Shown: piece by piece, positions 39,606 to 47,106 of the stretch | Layout: each line of letters opens with the position of its first letter | Position numbering within the stretch: the first letter of the stretch is position 1 | Source of the DNA: Candidatus Heimdallarchaeota archaeon | GTDB taxonomy: Archaea > Asgardarchaeota > Heimdallarchaeia > Heimdallarchaeales > Heimdallarchaeaceae | NCBI GenBank assembly: GCA_019057815.1 | Contig: JAHLWR010000027.1 | Coordinates: forward strand, 1-47,106 | Direction of reading: 5' to 3' | Length of the DNA stretch: 47,106 bases | Made by a program: the position numbers and the translations under genes | The notes under the pieces: model-generated | What the model was told of the DNA's origin: nothing | What the model saw: the letters and a program-made list of their open reading frames with translations, nothing else | Database searches by the model: none

Positions 39606-39711
39606 TATTTTTTCTCTGAAAATAAAAAAACGGATAAAAGCGAAGAAAAAACAAAACTTAATTAGAGTCCAATAGAAACTATATACCTCAGATTCTAGTT
39701 TTGTGTATATG

Positions 39712-39783
39712 TGTCACTTTTTTTCTGTGCTGTTCTTTAATCTTCAGCTCATAATTAATGTACTAATTCAAAAAGTGATACAC
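39712..39783 (+). promoter_or_regulatory. Conserved leader hairpin of micropeptide unit, copy 1
   Basis: tgtcactttttttctgtgctg and ~25 further bases are almost identical to 46834-46870. TCACTTTTT at the start can pair with AAAAAGTGA just before the ATG, closing a loop of ~50 nt. The spacing from tgtcac to the ATG is 72 bases here and 73 in the other copy. Confidence 0.75.
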
Positions 39784-39843
39784 ATGTTTGATCCTAGCGA
39801 ACCAGGCGATGAACATATAACTCCTCCAATTTGGAGCCCTTAA
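39784..39843 (+). CDS. Micropeptide MFDPSEPGDEHITPPIWSP, copy 1
   Basis: This 19-codon frame (ATG...TAA) is matched by a second copy at 46907-46966. The peptides agree at 13 of 19 residues (M.DPSEPGD..ITPP.W.P). Within the second half the shared residues are written with different codons (ATA/ATC, ACT/ACC, CCA/CCT, CCT/CCC), which points to selection on the peptide. No family was recognised; the peptide is acidic with Pro and Trp. A hairpin gaaagt-ataa-actttc plus T-run follows at 39844-39870 and looks like a terminator. The TPR gene starts 171 bases downstream. Confidence 0.65.
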   Translation: MFDPSEPGDEHITPPIWSP

Positions 39844-39875
39844 GAAAGTATAAACTTTCTTCTCTTTTCTTTTTT
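39844..39875 (+). terminator. Hairpin and T-run after micropeptide copy 1
   Basis: gaaagtataaactttc folds as a 6-bp hairpin and is followed by ttctcttttcttttttaaa. The second copy of the unit has a T-rich tract at the equivalent place (46980-47004). Confidence 0.6.
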
Positions 39876-40014
39876 AAATTATTGACTAATAATAATCATC
39901 TAAAAATTGGCAAATATTAGAAATTATGTAACAAAAAAATAGAAAACTGCAATCTAACTGCAATCTAAGAACAACGGTTTTTAAATACTATTTTACTGAG
40001 TATACTTGAGTTAG

Positions 40015-41589
40015 GTGATTTATTTGTCCTATGAAGATATGGCTAAAGAACTTGAAATGGTTCAATCTATTGAAGAATTGAGACCTGTTCTTGTTAATTT
40101 ACAGGTTTTTACATCTAATAATCGATCAAGCAAAAAAGCTTCATCTTTAATTCAAAAAGCAATTGAAAAAAATGAGGTTGTAAACGACAAGAAATCTCGA
40201 GTTATTCTGTACGATCTTCAGATCCGTCAACTCTATCACCAAACAAATCATCTGTTAGAAATCAATAACCTTCTCTCTTCGATGCGTTCTTTAACCGAAG
40301 AAATAAACTATCAAAAGGGGTTAGCTCTATTTTATCAACTAACTTGGCATATAGAAAAGTTTCAAGACAACAAGAAAATAAGTGTTGAAGCTATCAATAA
40401 ATCAATAAAGATACTAAACAATCTCTCTGAACAAGATGGTTATGTTTACAACTTCTGTCGATACTCTTATGCTGTTGAACGATGGTTGGAGAAGCACGAT
40501 CCTACAGTTGCCAATATTTTAGAAGAGTGTGCAGACTATTTCTTCCAAAATGGATTTTATAGAAGTTTAGTTCAAGCCTTAGGAATATTAATAATAATTT
40601 ATCAACGAACACAAAACAGGGAGAAAGTGCTAGAAATATCTAAAGGGTTATTAGGGAATAAAAGCGTTTTTGAAAAACTACCTAAAGATGTTCAAGCATA
40701 TGCTCACTACGTAGCAGGGGTAGGGTATATGTTACAATATAGTTTGGAAAACGCTGAAACACATTTTGGAAAAGCGCACAAAATTTTCAAAGACATCCAT
40801 AAACAAACCATCTATATCAGTAACTATGTTTTGGCTTTATCTTATCTTTCAATGTCACAAGCACTTCAAGGGAAACTAGATCAAGCTATTCAAGTAATTA
40901 ATGAAACAGAAAATTTATTACAAGAAGAATTTATTCAAAAAAACTTGGATAAAGTAAATAAGCGCCAAATTTCTCACACCTTCAATCTGATAAAATTCTA
41001 TATTCAAACACGAAAGGAAGATTTCAACATTGGAGAATCTAGTGATTTAATTGAAAACATTTATTCTGGGATTCAAATAAATTACAGCGATGCGATAATG
41101 TTGAGCGAATTTCTCCTAAATGCTCAGTTGTCCTATGAACAACTACTAGAGTTACAAAAAAAGGATAATCCAAGTCTAAAAAGAGTAAAGCACATTACGT
41201 CGCTAATGATGGAAAAAACAAGGACAGATGTAGATTTAAAAACATTTGAACGTTTAAGAAACTGCATCGTTACCCTGTGGAAAAGAAGAGTTCCTAAGGA
41301 CGATTCTTTCGTAGAACAATCTTTTGTTGATCTCCTGCTTGCTCGTCAATATTGTGATTTGGGTCGCTTCGATGAGATGAACAAACTCTTGAAAAATTAC
41401 AGCGACAATTTAGACTCTATCGAAGTTTTAGAACAACGTTTATTCATTAAAGGATTGATGCTTTTCGCTGCACATAGAAGTGGGGATTTCACCGCTGCAC
41501 CCAAATTCTCCAAAACTATCATAGAATGCAAGAGTAACGATTTCACAAGCTTAGAAGAATATTTTCAAAACATTAGCAAAGTACGGTAA
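40015..41589 (+). CDS. TPR-type helical repeat protein (524 aa)
   Basis: The protein is helical throughout, with repeated ~35-40-residue helix pairs of the TPR/SEL type (e.g. GLALFYQLTWHIEKFQDNKK, YAHYVAGVGYMLQYSLENAE, YLSMSQALQGKLDQAIQVIN). No catalytic domain or membrane segment is seen. Such proteins act as scaffolds or sensors. The GTG start at 40015 lies ~26-30 bases after a TATA box (tttttaaatact), suggesting a leaderless transcript. A decayed fragment matching codons ~417-438 is found at the right edge of the window after the second micropeptide unit, so the two belong to a duplicated locus. Confidence 0.7.
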   Translation: MIYLSYEDMAKELEMVQSIEELRPVLVNLQVFTSNNRSSKKASSLIQKAIEKNEVVNDKKSRVILYDLQIRQLYHQTNHLLEINNLLSSMRSLTEEINYQKGLALFYQLTWHIEKFQDNKKISVEAINKSIKILNNLSEQDGYVYNFCRYSYAVERWLEKHDPTVANILEECADYFFQNGFYRSLVQALGILIIIYQRTQNREKVLEISKGLLGNKSVFEKLPKDVQAYAHYVAGVGYMLQYSLENAETHFGKAHKIFKDIHKQTIYISNYVLALSYLSMSQALQGKLDQAIQVINETENLLQEEFIQKNLDKVNKRQISHTFNLIKFYIQTRKEDFNIGESSDLIENIYSGIQINYSDAIMLSEFLLNAQLSYEQLLELQKKDNPSLKRVKHITSLMMEKTRTDVDLKTFERLRNCIVTLWKRRVPKDDSFVEQSFVDLLLARQYCDLGRFDEMNKLLKNYSDNLDSIEVLEQRLFIKGLMLFAAHRSGDFTAAPKFSKTIIECKSNDFTSLEEYFQNISKVR

Positions 41590-41716
41590 TGTATTTGCAA
41601 CTTGGTTTGTGGAAATTAGCGCTTATTCTTATTTATATATACCTCACTAAATTAAATAGTGAGTTATAAAATTCTCCCTTACATTTTAATCTATCAAAAA
41701 CTCTTATTAAAAATAA

Positions 41717-41794
41717 TAGCGAAGTTTTGAGAAGAGTCTATCATTCGAGGCAAGTATGCTATAAGTCAAGACCCACACAAGGAAAACTTCGCTA
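41717..41794. ncRNA. Long stem-loop between convergent genes (candidate RNA or terminator)
   Basis: tagcgaagtttt (41717-41728) and aaaacttcgcta (41783-41794) form a perfect 12-bp inverted repeat around a 54-nt loop. It lies between the ends of the TPR gene and the pilin-like gene. It does not have a tRNA T-arm at the right place. A bidirectional terminator or a small RNA are both possible. Confidence 0.4.
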
Positions 41795-41835
41795 ATATAG
41801 CTTTGTACGTGCTGTTTAATAAATCCTATTCTCAC

Positions 41836-42651
41836 TCATATAGTTCTAAATTCAATGTATATATGCATGACATTTAGAGTTAAATCGAAAGAAGCTTGAG
41901 CTAGTGGGTAATCAATCACTTGAAAGAAATCACTTGATTGTGCTTTGATGGTTAAGAAATCACCATATGTGCCAAGATAGGTGGAATTAACTACTTGACT
42001 CTGTTTTCGTATTTGTATTTTGGTTTCAGTGTTAATAACAGGGAAGTATTCTCCCTGTCCATCAGCTGTCTTGGAAGTACTAAGATGAATTAAGATTAAA
42101 TTAATTTCCAACTCATTATCACTCACGTATTCAACATTCATAAAGACACTATAAGATAATTTGAGAACTTTCTTTCCTTCTAGAGTCTGATGCACGATAT
42201 TAGTGACTTGAGCAGTTCTGTTGATAGAATTCACTAATATATACGGATCACCAAAATCATAAATTATGCCGCTAACCTCCTTAAAATTACCATTGAGCAC
42301 GTATACTAATTCACCCATTGTATAATTGGATTCATCAATTAAAAGCCCCTCAGATTCAATTATTAACATGATTGGGTTACCGCTAGTGTATACGTCCAGA
42401 ACACCGTTTGAAATACCATACCTGACTACTTCGGACGAGTTTTCTGGTTTGTTGACTAGTTGTTTAATTACTGCATCAATATTAAGAAAATTGTTTGTTG
42501 CTGCGGTTAAGTTACTTTGAGTTTGAAAATTTTCTATAGCCGGGATTATTTGAGCTAAAGCTAATCCTAAACTAGAAACCATAACTGTAAATAATATTAG
42601 TGTAGCAATAACATTACTAACTCCTTTTCTAGATTTGAGTAGCTTCTTCAT
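41836..42651 (-). CDS. Type IV pilin-like protein with class III signal peptide
   Basis: The N-terminus KSRKGVSNVIATLILFTVMV is an archaeal prepilin signal: basic residues, a Gly cleavage site and a ~20-residue hydrophobic helix that packs into a filament. The remaining ~230 residues are beta-rich and polar and would be outside the cell. Length 271 is larger than most adhesion pilins, so a minor pilin or a pseudopilin-like surface protein is possible. No pilus assembly genes are present in the window; processing would need a PibD-type peptidase from elsewhere. Confidence 0.8.
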   Translation of the reverse strand: MKKLLKSRKGVSNVIATLILFTVMVSSLGLALAQIIPAIENFQTQSNLTAATNNFLNIDAVIKQLVNKPENSSEVVRYGISNGVLDVYTSGNPIMLIIESEGLLIDESNYTMGELVYVLNGNFKEVSGIIYDFGDPYILVNSINRTAQVTNIVHQTLEGKKVLKLSYSVFMNVEYVSDNELEINLILIHLSTSKTADGQGEYFPVINTETKIQIRKQSQVVNSTYLGTYGDFLTIKAQSSDFFQVIDYPLAQASFDLTLNVMHIYIEFRTI

Positions 42652-42715
42652 GTATGTATCTCTTATTTAACACATTATATAAATTTGTTGACTGAATGCG
42701 TAGATGACCCCATAA

Positions 42716-43336
42716 TCACCCAGAATCTGTGATTGAAAGCTTTACTCTACTACCTTTTACTTCTACCAATTTTTTATTAACTAACATGGGTACAATTCTA
42801 TTCTTTAAAGTCACTTTAGGTATAGTTGTTTCATTTTTTAACACTGAAAATGTCAACTCATGATTTGGAGATGATGAAAGAGCTACTAAAACATCAATAT
42901 TCTCTTTTTGACTAGGGATCCATTGTGATATAACTTTGATTGTAAAAATGTACCCTTCTTGTTTTTGAATTAACTCACTTAATTGCATCTCTTGTTTACT
43001 GCATTTTTCTTTTATTTGGATTAGATCATCTATTCTAGACTGAAGATTATCTCTTTCAGAAATTGAATCATCTAGCTGAGTCTCAAGAATTTTGTATTTC
43101 TTATTCAAAGTTACAAATTTTTTAATCTGCGACTTCAAATCTTTACGTTCTGATATTAAAACTTCTGATTGTTCTGTAAGCTTTACCATTTCATCATCGA
43201 TCGAAGTTTTATCTTTACCTCTTTCTAGTTCCCTGATGTGTTGTTTCAAATCATATATCAAATCTTTGAAACGCATAGTTTCTGAGTCAACAATAATATC
43301 AATTCTCTTAAGTAAATCACGTACTTCATCTATCAT
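42716..43336 (-). CDS. Coiled-coil protein with C-terminal winged helix
   Basis: Residues ~20-130 are a continuous charged coiled coil (heptads with L/I, e.g. KLTEQSEVLISERKDLKSQI). The last ~65 residues (IDVLVALSSSPNHELTFSVL, ...VTLKNRIVPMLVNKKLVEVKG) form a winged-helix-type domain of the archaeal transcription-factor kind. It may be a dimeric regulator; the target is unknown. It lies upstream of, and in the same direction as, the pilin-like gene (65-base gap) and may regulate or accompany it. Confidence 0.65.
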   Translation of the reverse strand: MIDEVRDLLKRIDIIVDSETMRFKDLIYDLKQHIRELERGKDKTSIDDEMVKLTEQSEVLISERKDLKSQIKKFVTLNKKYKILETQLDDSISERDNLQSRIDDLIQIKEKCSKQEMQLSELIQKQEGYIFTIKVISQWIPSQKENIDVLVALSSSPNHELTFSVLKNETTIPKVTLKNRIVPMLVNKKLVEVKGSRVKLSITDSG

Positions 43337-43588
43337 TTTCTTAACGAAAAAGGTTTACAATGCAAAAGTATTATAGTTTTCGTATTTGTAAACAGTATTA
43401 TTTATGTATTATATAGATATTATTAATTTCTCTATTACCACTATATTCCATGCTTATAAGGTTTATAGAGCCAAAACAGATTGAGTAATAACTGTTTAAA
43501 CATTTTGTTAAATCAGCTGTAATTATTAAGTTGATATTTAATAAAAATACTCTTAAGTGCACAACTAAATTTAGGGTTGGTAATTTAA

Positions 43589-44458
43589 ATGGAATCTTTA
43601 ATTGTTTTCAAAGATGTTACAAAGAAGTTCCAACTTTTTTGGGAAGAGATAACCATACTTGAAAAAACCATTTTGAATATTAATAGAGATGAGCTTGTTT
43701 TGTTATATGGACCATCTGGTAGTGGTAAAACAACAGTACTAAATTTGTTAGTAGGATTATTAACTCCTGATGAAGGTGAAATTCAAGTAGCAGGATTATT
43801 TCTAGATATCATTCCTGAAAGAGAAAAAGCTGATTTCCGAGCTAAATATTTCGGTATTGTTTTTCAAGAATTCAACTTAGTTTCTACGCTAACAGTCAAA
43901 GAAAACATCATTCTTTTTCAAGAACTTTGTGGTCTAGAAATTGATGACAACGAAAAAAAGATAGATGGTCTTTTAGAAAAACTAGGAATAAACCACAGAG
44001 CAGACAGCTTTCCTTCGCAACTAAGTGGGGGGGAAAAGAAGAAAGTTGCCATCGCTAGAGCTTTAACAAATGATCCATTCATTCTCATTTTAGATGAACC
44101 AACAGGTAATCTAGATAGAGAAACAGCAAACCAAATTTGTGCTTTAATAGAAGAGTTATTTCAAACAACAGATATGTCAGTGATTGTGGCTTCTCACGAT
44201 CCCAAGATGAAAGACATTGCTTCAACAATTTATCGTGTTGAGGGTGGAAATATTGAACTAGAAACAGAATTCCCTGAAAGAAGGAAGAAGAAGACAGTGA
44301 AATATCGACCGCTTGAATCACTCGAGAGATTAAAGGAAGAATTGGACGCCTTAGAGATAGGGAATGATAAAAATACAGAAGAATCTGAAATTGACAAATT
44401 TATCCTCTTAGAAGGTAATATTGAAGATGATAATATGAAAAACGAAGATTCTGAATGA
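43589..44458 (+). CDS. ABC transporter ATP-binding protein, MacB/LolD type
   Basis: The 289-residue subunit has Walker A GPSGSGKTTVLNLL (about 41-54), a Q-loop in GIVFQEFNLV, the signature LSGGEKKKVAIARAL (about 143), Walker B LILDEPTGNLD (about 165) and the H-loop VASHDP. The sequence order and TGNLD motif match the MacB/LolD/FtsE group that works with FtsX-type permeases. After residue ~225 comes an acidic/basic tail of ~65 residues not found in most members. The permease follows after 28 bases. Confidence 0.95.
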   Translation: MESLIVFKDVTKKFQLFWEEITILEKTILNINRDELVLLYGPSGSGKTTVLNLLVGLLTPDEGEIQVAGLFLDIIPEREKADFRAKYFGIVFQEFNLVSTLTVKENIILFQELCGLEIDDNEKKIDGLLEKLGINHRADSFPSQLSGGEKKKVAIARALTNDPFILILDEPTGNLDRETANQICALIEELFQTTDMSVIVASHDPKMKDIASTIYRVEGGNIELETEFPERRKKKTVKYRPLESLERLKEELDALEIGNDKNTEESEIDKFILLEGNIEDDNMKNEDSE

Positions 44459-44486
44459 AGTTTTAAATAACAATAGGTGTAAAACG

Positions 44487-46319
44487 ATGATAGGGCAACT
44501 TAAATTTGCGTGGATAGACTTCAGAAGAACGTTTATTTCATCAATATTCGCATATTTAAGCCAAATAATCACTTACTCTTCAATTTCTATAAGTATAGGG
44601 CTATTTTCAATTAGTAAACCCCTAATGTACATGAGAATTAACAATACGTTCTACACTTCATACAGATCTTTAATTATTCTATTTCTGGTTACGTCATTAA
44701 TCATTGGTGCAGTCACAATTTGGAAATCTATAGATTTGAAATTTAAGAACCAAAAAGATGATATAATAATAATGAAAAATGTGGGAGGAAAAAGTAGATG
44801 GATATACAGTTACTTTGTGTTTAGTCAAATACTAACAGCTTCAATCTTGCTAATAGTGGGTATTATAGTAGGGATTATTACCTTGATTGTGGCATTAAAT
44901 AGCTTAGGAATAGGCTCTTTATTAATCCACATTAATTTCATTCCAGTGTTTTTATCTAATGTCTGTTTGCTTATCGTTTCTTATTTAAAAGCCCATTCTA
45001 TGATAATCAAATTCATAAGCGATAAGAACTTTGAAATTTCATCAAATAAACTTAGTAATTACAAAAGTATATTTGAGTTTAATAACCTAATCAAGAAATT
45101 TGGAGCTACAGCTAAACTTGGTGTAAAAAACTTCTTAAGATCAAATGCTATTCTGGTTAATTTCATCTTTATCTTTTTCTTAGTTTTTTCGTCAACTCTC
45201 TTTATAATTGGTCCCCTTACAATAGATGAATCGCATAATCAATTTTCAAGGATAAGATATGAGGGTAGTTCATACATAGTAGGAGATTCTGAGATAAATA
45301 GTTTTTACAAAAACAATTTGATAGCAAATTTATATGCAAATACTACTATTTCAGGAGATTTGGAAGATGAACAATTCTTTTCGAACTTAACTTTAGACGG
45401 TAATTACTTAAGTGAAATTGATAGTTTAGGTATTGATTATTACACACTTTTTATTTCAAAACAGATAGTTAAAGAGATTCCGTACACAGACGTAGATCTT
45501 GGTAGTTATACTATCATTGGAGAGGACCGCGCATTCTATGCAATAATTATTGGATATAACGAGGATTTTCTATCAGAAGAACTCTTTATGAGAGGATCGA
45601 TTCCTGAATCGAATGAAAGAGCTGTTGTGATAGGTGATTCTCTCGAAGCAATGATTTTTGAAAATAGCTCTCTTGAAAAGATACAATTTACTGAGGGTTT
45701 AGTTAAATACGAAATAAAAGGAGTTATCGTTGATCCGTTTGCATCAAGTTTTACAGTGTACGTTCCAATTAGCAAGCTAATACAAGAATCGATAACAAAT
45801 GGACCTAATTTGGTAATATTCAGCGATTTAAATGAAATAGAGTACGAACAAGTTCAAGAGATGTCAACCAGCTATGGTTATCAACTAGAAGATGTAAGAA
45901 ATTCAGCAGAAATCTATCATAATAGCTTAAAAACAACAGTACTTACCACTGTGACGATAGGAGCAAGCCTGTTTATTATATTTTCAATACAATCATCAAT
46001 TTTTGCTTTACTATACGTTCTAGCTTATAGAAAAGATTCAGAGCTATTATTTAAGTTGGGAATCAAAAAGAGGAAGATAAAGCAATCAAATAATCTATCA
46101 ATATTATTACACCTTATTCCAGGGGCGCTGCTAGGATCATATTTTGGAACAGTTTTGACGCTATTCTTTTTAATACCAAAGCAACACATGATGTGGTTGA
46201 TGGTGTTAATTGTACCCATCGTTATTTGGTTTATCATAACAACAATAACGGGATCACAAATAGCTAATAATCGAATAATAAAGAAAATCAAAAAACAAAT
46301 GTCAAAGACCAGTAATTGA
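44487..46319 (+). CDS. FtsX/MacB-like ABC permease (610 aa)
   Basis: About eight hydrophobic segments: four in the first ~170 residues, one at about 222-245, then a ~230-residue extracytoplasmic domain and three C-terminal segments (about 485-600) in the FtsX arrangement. The extra N-terminal membrane block makes it larger than a simple MacB. It forms a transporter with the ATPase encoded just upstream. Members of this group move lipids, peptides or lipoproteins, or transmit mechanical signals to the surface; the substrate here is unknown. Confidence 0.85.
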   Translation: MIGQLKFAWIDFRRTFISSIFAYLSQIITYSSISISIGLFSISKPLMYMRINNTFYTSYRSLIILFLVTSLIIGAVTIWKSIDLKFKNQKDDIIIMKNVGGKSRWIYSYFVFSQILTASILLIVGIIVGIITLIVALNSLGIGSLLIHINFIPVFLSNVCLLIVSYLKAHSMIIKFISDKNFEISSNKLSNYKSIFEFNNLIKKFGATAKLGVKNFLRSNAILVNFIFIFFLVFSSTLFIIGPLTIDESHNQFSRIRYEGSSYIVGDSEINSFYKNNLIANLYANTTISGDLEDEQFFSNLTLDGNYLSEIDSLGIDYYTLFISKQIVKEIPYTDVDLGSYTIIGEDRAFYAIIIGYNEDFLSEELFMRGSIPESNERAVVIGDSLEAMIFENSSLEKIQFTEGLVKYEIKGVIVDPFASSFTVYVPISKLIQESITNGPNLVIFSDLNEIEYEQVQEMSTSYGYQLEDVRNSAEIYHNSLKTTVLTTVTIGASLFIIFSIQSSIFALLYVLAYRKDSELLFKLGIKKRKIKQSNNLSILLHLIPGALLGSYFGTVLTLFFLIPKQHMMWLMVLIVPIVIWFIITTITGSQIANNRIIKKIKKQMSKTSN

Positions 46320-46373
46320 AATATAATCCTTTAAACAATAAATAACTTTAAAATTATTACACTTCAAATTTAG

Positions 46374-46658
46374 ATGAAAATGGTAACTAGAGTAAAATAT
46401 TGTGCTAAATGTGGTCGTCCAATAGCGAGTGCGGGATATTGCCAAGATTGTGCAGCTGAAATAAGTGTTGGTATAAAAAACAGGTGCACATTTTGTGGAA
46501 AGAGTAATCTCTTATCACCTCTAGCTTATAATGCTACGACAGGAAAAGTTTATTGTAAAGATTGTTTAAATGTGTTTGTTAGAGGACTAAGAGAAAATGC
46601 TATACCAGAAGAACAAATAAAAAAGATAGTTGACAAAGATTTTACACCTGTAAAGTAA
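46374..46658 (+). CDS. Small zinc-ribbon protein (94 aa)
   Basis: Contains paired zinc knuckles: CAKCGRPI..YCQDC (residues ~10-28) and CTFCGKSN...YCKDC (about 39-62). The C-terminus is a short helix. It may bind RNA, DNA or a partner protein. Its position 54 bases after the permease suggests it is cotranscribed, but its role there is unknown. A possible alternative start is the ATG two codons downstream. Confidence 0.75.
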   Translation: MKMVTRVKYCAKCGRPIASAGYCQDCAAEISVGIKNRCTFCGKSNLLSPLAYNATTGKVYCKDCLNVFVRGLRENAIPEEQIKKIVDKDFTPVK

Positions 46659-46833
46659 TAATAAAAAGGGACATTAGAAAAAACAAAGGAAGCATCATTA
46701 ATTTTACTAATTATATGAAATTTTATTAATCACTGATTTTTACATTTAAAGAATATTCAGGCAATAGGGCACTTATTGAGTTATTAAAGTAATAAAAATC
46801 TTGTATAAAAATTGTAAACTATAATTTTCTGTA

Positions 46834-46906
46834 TGTCACTTTTTTTCTGTGCTGTTCTTTAATCTTTAGCTCATATTTAGATTAACAAATTCAAAAGTGA
46901 TTTATG
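46834..46906 (+). promoter_or_regulatory. Conserved leader hairpin of micropeptide unit, copy 2
   Basis: Matches 39712-39783 over tgtcactttttttctgtgctg and onward; TCACTTTT can pair with AAAAGTGA just before the start codon. Outside this block and the peptide the two loci are unrelated, so the unit is what is conserved. Confidence 0.75.
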
Positions 46907-46966
46907 ATGTACGACCCTAGCGAACCAGGCGATCAAGATATCACCCCTCCTTTTTGGCTTCCCTAG
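46907..46966 (+). CDS. Micropeptide MYDPSEPGDQDITPPFWLP, copy 2
   Basis: This 19-codon frame (with an extra in-frame ATG at 46904) ends in TAG. It is the counterpart of 39784-39843. DPSEPGD is encoded by identical codons, but ITPP, W and the last P use partly different codons, which favours a translated peptide. A T-rich tract follows at 46980-47004. It may be an independent small gene or a leader peptide for whatever lies beyond the window edge. Confidence 0.65.
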   Translation: MYDPSEPGDQDITPPFWLP

Positions 46967-47037
46967 CCCTTGAGGAAGCATTTTTCTTTTTCTTTTTCTT
47001 TTTGTAAAATCAATGTAAAATTAGAAGTGTGTTAATA

Positions 47038-47106
47038 TCAAAAATGCATTATTACCCTGTGGAAAAGAAGAGTTCCTAGGGACGATACTTTTATAGAACG
47101 CTCTTT
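47038..47106 (+). pseudogene. Fragment of a TPR gene paralogue, window edge
   Basis: Bases 47041-47106 encode CIITLWKRRVPRDDTFIERS, close to CIVTLWKRRVPKDDSFVEQS (codons ~417-436) of the 40015-41589 gene. An in-frame stop lies just upstream, and the first ~415 codons are absent, so this copy is 5'-truncated. The remainder lies outside the window. Confidence 0.75.

Noticed and set aside
41717-41794. tRNA gene
   Set aside because: The closing stem is 12 bp and there is no T-arm or D-arm at the right spacing on either strand.

Overview
The window is archaeal chromosome. Its protein genes are A+T-rich, while the 16S and 23S rRNA genes are clearly richer in G+C. Archaeal markers are a 16S gene with the archaeal 5' end, a PolD large subunit (DP2) carrying an intein, an archaeosortase, a class III (type IV pilin-like) signal peptide and a MoxR/VWA pair. 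The 16S and 23S genes are not one operon: they are divergent, and each has its own precursor-processing stem. With enlarged rRNA, the A+T-rich genes and the beta-helix surface proteins this fits an Asgard-type (perhaps Heimdallarchaeia-like) archaeon, but that placement is inference.

Layout. 1-3.6 kb: a truncated beta-helix surface protein, a CPBP membrane protease and a second beta-helix protein. 3.6-18.5 kb: an accessory block bounded by ~345-bp direct repeats that contain the 3' end of 16S rRNA, its precursor trailer and the last codons of a neighbouring gene. The block holds a SIR2-STAND-TPR protein, small proteins and a secreted protein, three genes with HEPN-like features or a HEPN call plus one unknown, and a 1625-residue membrane protein with a possible PD-(D/E)xK nuclease core. 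18.4-24.2 kb: 16S (minus) and 23S (plus). The 16S has a ~32-nt hairpin between helix 45 and the anti-Shine-Dalgarno sequence. The 23S has ~340 extra nucleotides in the peptidyl-transferase/helix 89 region. 24.2-28.2 kb: a frameshifted membrane protein, a YaaC-like protein, and a PARIS-like ATPase + DUF4435/Toprim pair whose ATPase gene is interrupted.

28.5-39.6 kb is more housekeeping-like: archaeosortase, DP2 with intein, an RNase H-fold protein, MoxR/VWA and a zinc-ribbon/PUA/PAPS-reductase/ferredoxin fusion. 39.6-47.1 kb: a TPR protein, a pilin-like protein, a coiled-coil winged-helix protein, an ABC transporter with its FtsX-type permease, and a zinc-ribbon protein. This last part also has two copies of a ~130-nt unit with a conserved leader hairpin and a 19-residue peptide whose codons differ largely at synonymous sites. 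The second copy is followed by a decayed fragment of the TPR gene that lies next to the first copy.

The strongest candidates for undescribed biology are the duplicated micropeptide unit, the defence-type block bracketed by 16S 3' ends, the membrane protein with the nuclease-like core, and the rRNA insertions.
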